Source: JAYSYM01 sp964543475 (GTDB lineage: Bacteria; Bdellovibrionota; Bdellovibrionia; Bdellovibrionales; JAMPXM01). From it: DNA of 64,000 nucleotides. A program made the position numbers and the translations under genes. How positions within the stretch are numbered: the first letter of the stretch is position 1; each line of letters begins with the position of its first letter. Location: NCBI GenBank assembly GCA_964543475.1, contig CAZIYJ010000002.1:418014-482013 (forward strand), in the 5' to 3' direction. Below the pieces are notes generated by a model, which ran no database searches, was not told the origin of the DNA, and saw only the letters and a program-made list of their open reading frames with translations. Below, piece by piece: positions 59,987 to 64,000 of the stretch.

Positions 59987-60691
59987 TTACGACTCACCAG
60001 ACTGAGCATTCTGTGCCTGGTTAACGTCGACTTTCACACCCGGACCCATTGTTGATGAAACAACGATGTTCTGGAGGTAAATGCCTTTAGAGCTTGCAGG
60101 CTTTGCTTTCAAAACCGCGCCAAGGAATGCAGTGAAGTTTTCATTTAACTTCTGTGCGCCCATTGATTTGCGGCCAATGCCAGCGTGAATGATTCCGGCT
60201 TTATCAACTCGGAAATCAAGCTTACCTTTTTTCTCTGCCGTTACAGTGTCAGCAACGTTCATCGTTACTGTTCCAACTTTTGGGTTCGGCATCAAACCGC
60301 GAGGTCCAAGAACCTTCGCAACTTTTGAAACAGTCGCCATCATGTCGGGAGTTGCAATTGCTTTATCGAACTCTAACCATCCGCCGTTGATTTTCTCAAC
60401 GAGGTCGTCGCCACCGACGAAGTCAGCGCCTGCGTTTTTCGCTTCGATCTCTTTTGGACCTTTTGCGAAAACTAGAACGCGTACTGATTTACCAAGGCCG
60501 TGAGGAAGCGCAATCGCTCCGCGAACTTGTTGGTCAGATTGTTTTGGATCGATACCCAAATTTACAGCTACGTCGATGGATTCATCGAACTTAGCTGTCG
60601 CTGTATCAACCGCAAGTTTAATTGCGTCTTGAATCGTGTAGCGTTGGGTAGCGTTTACTTTTTCGCCTGCTGCTTTAAATCTTTTTGCCAT
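59987..60691 (-). CDS. rplA: Ribosomal protein L1
   Basis: A 234-residue L1-stalk protein. It has GIDPKQSDQQVRGAIALPHG and KVLGPRGLMPNPKVGTVT, which bind 23S rRNA and, in many species, the leader of its own operon. It follows rplK by 13 bases. Confidence 0.97.
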   Translation of the reverse strand: MAKRFKAAGEKVNATQRYTIQDAIKLAVDTATAKFDESIDVAVNLGIDPKQSDQQVRGAIALPHGLGKSVRVLVFAKGPKEIEAKNAGADFVGGDDLVEKINGGWLEFDKAIATPDMMATVSKVAKVLGPRGLMPNPKVGTVTMNVADTVTAEKKGKLDFRVDKAGIIHAGIGRKSMGAQKLNENFTAFLGAVLKAKPASSKGIYLQNIVVSSTMGPGVKVDVNQAQNAQSGES

Positions 60692-60704
60692 ATATCACCA
60701 CCCT

Positions 60705-61130
60705 TTAATCTACGACTTCGAGACCCATGCTGCGAGCCGTGCCTACAACCTGTGGGATCACAGATTCGACAGTGCTGCAGTTAAGATCAGGCAACTTAAT
60801 AGTTGCGATCTCGCGGATCTGCTTCATGTTGATTTTTCCAACCTTGTCCTTCTGAGGCATCTTCGATCCGCTTGTTAGCTTGATCGCTTGCTTAATCAGA
60901 ATCGATACAGGTGGCGTCTTGGTGATGAAGGTAAACGAACGGTCCTGATAAACAGTGATAATAACAGGGATGATGGTGTCACCTTTTCCCTGAGTCTTAG
61001 CATTAAACTGCTTACAGAACTCCATGATGTTTACCCCATGCTGGCCGAGCGCCGGTCCAACGGGAGGCGCTGGATTTGCCTTCCCTGCCGGAATCTGTAA
61101 CTTGATCATACCAGTTACTTTTTTTGCCAT
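60705..61130 (-). CDS. rplK: Ribosomal protein L11
   Basis: A 141-residue GTPase-centre protein. The N-terminal proline-rich part (IPAGKANPAPPVGPALGQHG) and the rRNA-binding C-terminal domain (TIKLPDLNCSTVESV) are standard. It follows nusG after 178 bases. Confidence 0.97.
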   Translation of the reverse strand: MAKKVTGMIKLQIPAGKANPAPPVGPALGQHGVNIMEFCKQFNAKTQGKGDTIIPVIITVYQDRSFTFITKTPPVSILIKQAIKLTSGSKMPQKDKVGKINMKQIREIATIKLPDLNCSTVESVIPQVVGTARSMGLEVVD

Positions 61131-61202
61131 TTTCCCACTCCTAGCTAGAGCTATGGGTTGTTAATAAATACTGACTCATTTAATTGAATCAGTTCTCTTA
61201 CC

Positions 61203-61227
61203 TCGAGAGCCTTAAAAAGGCTCTCGA
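61203..61227. repeat. 9-bp perfect hairpin upstream of rplK
   Basis: TCGAGAGCC and GGCTCTCGA arms with a 7-base loop between nusG and rplK. Only weak T-runs flank it. It may be an L1 target or processing element; the function is not known. Confidence 0.5.
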
Positions 61228-61308
61228 AAACTAAATTTTGAAATACTTCTAATTGTCGAACCTAAGCATTGCCCGTTTGAAGCTCGGCTAGCGGCGCTCT
61301 AATTAGGC

Positions 61309-61857
61309 TTACTGCTTTTCCACCTGGATAAAGTCGAGTTCAACCGGAGTTGGACGACCGAAGATGCTCACTAGCACCTTCACTTTGCCTTTATCTTCGT
61401 TAATTTCCTCAACTGTACCGTTAAAGTTGCTGAACGGACCGTCGATCACAGTCACGCTCTCGCCAATTGAGAACTTAATTTTTTGTTTAGGTTTTTCGGC
61501 TCCCGTCGCCATTTGCTGAGTGACACGAGTAACTTCGTTTTCAGGAACTGGAGCTGGCTTTGTGCCACCAACAAAACCAGTCACTTTCGCTGCACCCTTA
61601 ACCAAGTGCCACGTTTCTTCATTCATAACCATGTTGATGAAGATGTAGCCCGGGAAGAATTTGCGTGAACGAGTTTGTTTTTGGCCCTTTACGAGCTCAA
61701 CAACGTTCTCTGAAGGGATAAGAATATCTCCGAAGAGTTCTTCTTTCTTAAGAGACTTAATACGTTCTTCGATTGCCGCTTTCGCAGTGTTTTCAGAGCC
61801 AGTATTGGTATTTGCGATGTACCATTTTTTTTCGGCTGGTATTTTCTGTTTTGCCAT
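61309..61857 (-). CDS. nusG: Transcription factor NusG
   Basis: A 182-residue elongation factor linking RNA polymerase to Rho and to the ribosome. The N-terminal NGN domain includes KKWYIANTNTGSEN and RKFFPGYIFINM. The C-terminal KOW domain includes GESVTVIDGPFSNFNGTVEEI. The second of two consecutive ATGs is chosen as start because GGAG is 5 bases away. It lies 8 bases after secE. Confidence 0.97.
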   Translation of the reverse strand: MAKQKIPAEKKWYIANTNTGSENTAKAAIEERIKSLKKEELFGDILIPSENVVELVKGQKQTRSRKFFPGYIFINMVMNEETWHLVKGAAKVTGFVGGTKPAPVPENEVTRVTQQMATGAEKPKQKIKFSIGESVTVIDGPFSNFNGTVEEINEDKGKVKVLVSIFGRPTPVELDFIQVEKQ

Positions 61858-61865
61858 CATCGCTC

Positions 61866-62267
61866 CTAGAAAATGCTCTGTAAGTTCATGTTGAGAAGCC
61901 AGTCGATAATATTTCCGGCAGCGAAGTCAAAAATGCCAAGCACAACGCCAGAAATTAAAATCATAATACAAACTACGATCGTCATGTTTGTGGTGTCTTT
62001 GCGAGACGGCCAGACGACTTTTTTAAGCTCAGTCACCACTTCGTCAGCCCAATCAACAACACCCTTGCGGAATTGAAGAGAGAGAAACGCAAGTACGCCG
62101 ATCAAAATCGGAATCCCGTGTCTTACGACATCGCGATTTACTAGACGAGCAACATCACCAGAAGCTGATGCTCCGATTGTGTTGAGAATGAACGCAGCGA
62201 TGTAACCAACTAAAACGCCGGCTACCATGAAGCTAACTGTTACAACTTTACCGTTGTTGTTTTCCAT
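61866..62267 (-). CDS. secE: Protein translocase subunit SecE (three-span form)
   Basis: A 133-residue protein with three likely membrane spans (about 9-32, 50-66 and 95-118). The amphipathic helix and the conserved VVWPSRKDTTNMT precede the last span. SecE clamps the two halves of SecY. The gene follows tRNA-Trp and precedes nusG, as in many bacteria. Confidence 0.95.
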   Translation of the reverse strand: MENNNGKVVTVSFMVAGVLVGYIAAFILNTIGASASGDVARLVNRDVVRHGIPILIGVLAFLSLQFRKGVVDWADEVVTELKKVVWPSRKDTTNMTIVVCIMILISGVVLGIFDFAAGNIIDWLLNMNLQSIF

Positions 62268-62310
62268 CTACTCGACCTTCTTGTGCTTTCGCACTATTGG
62301 CTTCGAAAAT

Positions 62311-62386
62311 TGGCAGGGCGGGAGGGACTCGAACCCCCAACCGAACGATTTGGAGTCGTTAACTCTACCAATTGAGCTACCACCCT
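62311..62386 (-). tRNA. trnW: tRNA-Trp (anticodon CCA)
   Basis: A 76-base tRNA. The acceptor stem AGGGTGG/CCGCCCT, anticodon arm AACGA-CTCCAAA-TCGTT and T-arm GGTTCGAGTC fold well. The CCA end is encoded. It sits between tuf and secE, its common place. Confidence 0.95.
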
Positions 62387-62441
62387 ACTTCGAAACCGAA
62401 ACCCCTATTTCGCTGAAAGCGAATAAACGCTTTAAACAAGT

Positions 62442-62467
62442 TTGGGGACACCTCACGGAGTCCCCAA
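62442..62467. repeat. 8-bp hairpin between tuf and tRNA-Trp
   Basis: TTGGGGAC/GTCCCCAA arms around a 10-base loop, 66 bases after the tuf stop. No strong T-run follows on the minus strand, so it may be a processing or partial-termination site that separates tuf mRNA from tRNA-Trp. Confidence 0.45.
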
Positions 62468-62533
62468 CTACGTATCCGATTACTCTATCGCTATTACGAT
62501 TGCTCTATATTAATAGAGACAGAGAATCGATTA

Positions 62534-63724
62534 CTACTCAGTGATGCCGATAACTACGCCGGCGCCAACGGTACGACCACCTTCGCGAATAGCGAAGCGA
62601 AGCGATTTATCCATTGCTACTGGCATGATTAACTCAACATCCATCTCAACGCGGTCACCAGGCATGATCATGTCTGTGCCAGCCTTAAGAGTACAAACAC
62701 CAGTTACGTCAGTTGTTCTGAAGTAGAACTGTGGACGGTAACCGTTGAAGAATGGAGTGTGACGTCCGCCTTCTTCTTTAGTGAGGATGTACGCTTCTGC
62801 TTTGAATTTTTTGTGTGGCTTTACAGTTCCTGGTGCAGCAAGAACTTGTCCGCGCTCAACTTCTTCTTTTTTCGTTCCACGAAGTAGGCAACCACAGTTG
62901 TCTCCAGCGCGACCTTCATCAAGAAGTTTACGGAACATTTCGATACCAGTTACAGTCGTTTTTTGAGTTGGCTTGATACCAACGATTTCGATGTCCTGAC
63001 CGATTTTGATAATTCCAGATTCTACGCGACCAGTTACAACTGTTCCGCGACCAGAGATCGAGAACACGTCTTCTACTGGCATCAAGAATGGCTTATCAAT
63101 CATGCGCTCAGGTTGTGGAATGTAACGATCAACTTCAGCCATTAGAGCCAAGATTGATGGTTCGCCAAGTTCGCTTGTGTCGCCTTCGAGAGCTTTCAAA
63201 GCAGAACCTTTTACGATTGGAATGTCATCGCCAGGGAATTCGTACTTAGAAAGAAGTTCGCGGATTTCAAGTTCAACTAGGTCGAGAAGTTCTTTGTCGT
63301 CAACCATGTCAACTTTGTTCATGAATACAACCATCGCAGGAACACCTACTTGGCGTGCAAGAAGGATGTGCTCACGAGTTTGTGGCATTGGACCGTCAGC
63401 TGCAGAAACGACAAGAATCGCTCCGTCCATCTGAGCAGCACCAGTGATCATGTTTTTCACGTAATCGGCGTGACCCGGGCAATCTACGTGTGCGTAGTGG
63501 CGGTTTTTAGTTTCGTATTCAACGTGTGAAGTTGAAATCGTAATACCGCGCGCTTTTTCTTCAGGACTCTTATCGATTTGATCGTAAGACATCGCAGTTG
63601 CGCCGCCTGTTTTTGCGAGCACTTTTGTGATTGCCGCAGTCAAAGAAGTTTTACCGTGGTCGACGTGACCGATTGTGCCGATGTTACAATGCGGCTTACT
63701 ACGGTCAAATTTCTCTTTAGCCAT
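62534..63724 (-). CDS. tuf: Elongation factor Tu
   Basis: A 396-residue GTPase that delivers aminoacyl-tRNA. GTP motifs are GHVDHGKT (19-26), DCPGH and NKVD, and domains II and III are complete (end RTVGAGVVIGITE). It is flanked by tRNA-Thr upstream and tRNA-Trp downstream, the arrangement found in many bacteria. No second tuf copy is in the window. Confidence 0.98.
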   Translation of the reverse strand: MAKEKFDRSKPHCNIGTIGHVDHGKTSLTAAITKVLAKTGGATAMSYDQIDKSPEEKARGITISTSHVEYETKNRHYAHVDCPGHADYVKNMITGAAQMDGAILVVSAADGPMPQTREHILLARQVGVPAMVVFMNKVDMVDDKELLDLVELEIRELLSKYEFPGDDIPIVKGSALKALEGDTSELGEPSILALMAEVDRYIPQPERMIDKPFLMPVEDVFSISGRGTVVTGRVESGIIKIGQDIEIVGIKPTQKTTVTGIEMFRKLLDEGRAGDNCGCLLRGTKKEEVERGQVLAAPGTVKPHKKFKAEAYILTKEEGGRHTPFFNGYRPQFYFRTTDVTGVCTLKAGTDMIMPGDRVEMDVELIMPVAMDKSLRFAIREGGRTVGAGVVIGITE

Positions 63725-63801
63725 TACTAGTTCCTCCTGAAGGATTTAAGTTCTCTGTTGTAATCGTTCCTAAAACAAAATCAATCAAATTCAATACATG
63801 A

Positions 63802-63835
63802 ATCCCGGTATACCAGTTAACCGGTATACCCGGAT
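63802..63835. repeat. 13-bp inverted repeat between tRNA-Thr and tuf
   Basis: Arms 63802-63814 and 63823-63835 pair at 12 of 13 positions around an 8-base loop. Each arm carries the palindrome GGTATACC. It is likely a processing or attenuation structure in the tRNA-tuf transcript. Confidence 0.6.
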
Positions 63836-63849
63836 CCCAGTCTTAACTA

Positions 63850-63924
63850 TGGAGCCCATGGGGAGAATCGAACCCCCGATCTCACCCTTACCAAGGGTGT
63901 GCTCTACCACTGAGCCACATGGGC
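63850..63924 (-). tRNA. trnT: tRNA-Thr (anticodon GGT)
   Basis: A 75-base tRNA: acceptor GCCCATG/CATGGGC, anticodon arm CACCC-TTGGTAA-GGGTG, T-arm GGTTCGATTC and encoded CCA. It lies upstream of tuf. Confidence 0.95.
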
Positions 63925-63948
63925 CAAAGCGCACAAACCCGATAAAAT

Positions 63949-64000
63949 TGGAGCGGGAGACGGGTCTCGAACCCGCAACCCTCAGCTTGGAAGGCTGATA
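63949..64000 (-). tRNA. trnG: tRNA-Gly (anticodon TCC), 5' end cut by window edge
   Basis: Only the 3' 52 bases are present: anticodon arm TCAGC-CTTCCAA-GCTGA, T-arm GGTTCGAGAC and encoded CCA. A tRNA-Tyr commonly comes next upstream but is outside the window. Confidence 0.9.

Noticed and set aside
1..64000. CRISPR arrays, insertion sequences, integrases or prophage
   Set aside because: No regularly spaced repeats, transposase or integrase frames were seen. The only phage-like item is the single collar-domain protein.

Overview
The window reads as a chromosomal stretch of a Gram-negative, proteobacteria-like organism. The gene content, a cell-surface glycan locus beside a secreted phage-tail-collar protein and the ribosomal super-operon, would suit Bdellovibrionota, but that assignment is an impression and was not tested by alignment. 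Coding density is very high, many neighbouring genes overlap by 1-8 bases, and starts include ATG, GTG and TTG.

Positions 1-31,539 hold a large surface-polysaccharide (O-antigen or capsule-like) locus that continues beyond the left edge. Four modules can be recognised. (a) A pseudaminic-acid pathway: PseB (4280) and PseC (5272) on the plus strand, and PseI, PseG, a formyltransferase/aldo-keto-reductase fusion and a CMP-sugar synthetase (4139 down to 1) on the minus strand. The usual acetyltransferase PseH is not in the window, and the formyltransferase domain sits where it would be expected, suggesting a formamido sugar. (b) A complete WbpA/B/D/E/I set for UDP-ManNAc3NAcA, with WbpE (6432-7529) separated by about 13 kb from the rest (20291-24270). 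(c) A six-gene translationally coupled cassette (12700-18717): oxidoreductase, aminotransferase, GT-B-like protein, second cytidylyltransferase, second formyltransferase and a Wzy/WaaL-like membrane protein. (d) An initiation module of WbpM-like dehydratase, WbpL/WecA-like phosphoglycosyl transferase and WbpV-like reductase (27589-31539). Further glycosyltransferases, a hexapeptide acetyltransferase and a PhyH-type dioxygenase probably decorate or assemble the glycan. No Wzx flippase, ABC exporter or Wzz is visible. Inside the locus lie a two-gene membrane-protein unit (7676-10154, the TIGR03546/TIGR03545 pair) and a TlpA-type thioredoxin.

A terminator region (31540-31662) closes the glycan locus. 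A single secreted tail-collar protein (31683-32360) follows, with its own promoter and terminator.

From 32,469 to the right edge everything is on the minus strand and forms the transcription/translation super-cluster. In transcription order it is tRNA-Gly, tRNA-Thr, tuf, tRNA-Trp, secE, nusG, rplK, rplA, L10 leader, rplJ, rplL, terminator-like attenuator, rpoB, rpoC, rpsL, rpsG, terminator, fusA, rpsJ, the S10 and spc genes, secY, adk, rpmJ, rpsM, rpsK, rpsD, rpoA, rplQ. Two genes normally in the spc operon are absent from their places: rplX (L24) between rplN and rplE, and rpsN (S14) between rplE and rpsH. Several ribosomal proteins carry Ala/Lys-rich tails.

The most unusual items are the formyltransferase-AKR fusion replacing PseH, the second formyltransferase cassette lacking a NeuB-type synthase, the missing L24/S14 genes with tailed ribosomal proteins, and the secreted tail-collar protein.
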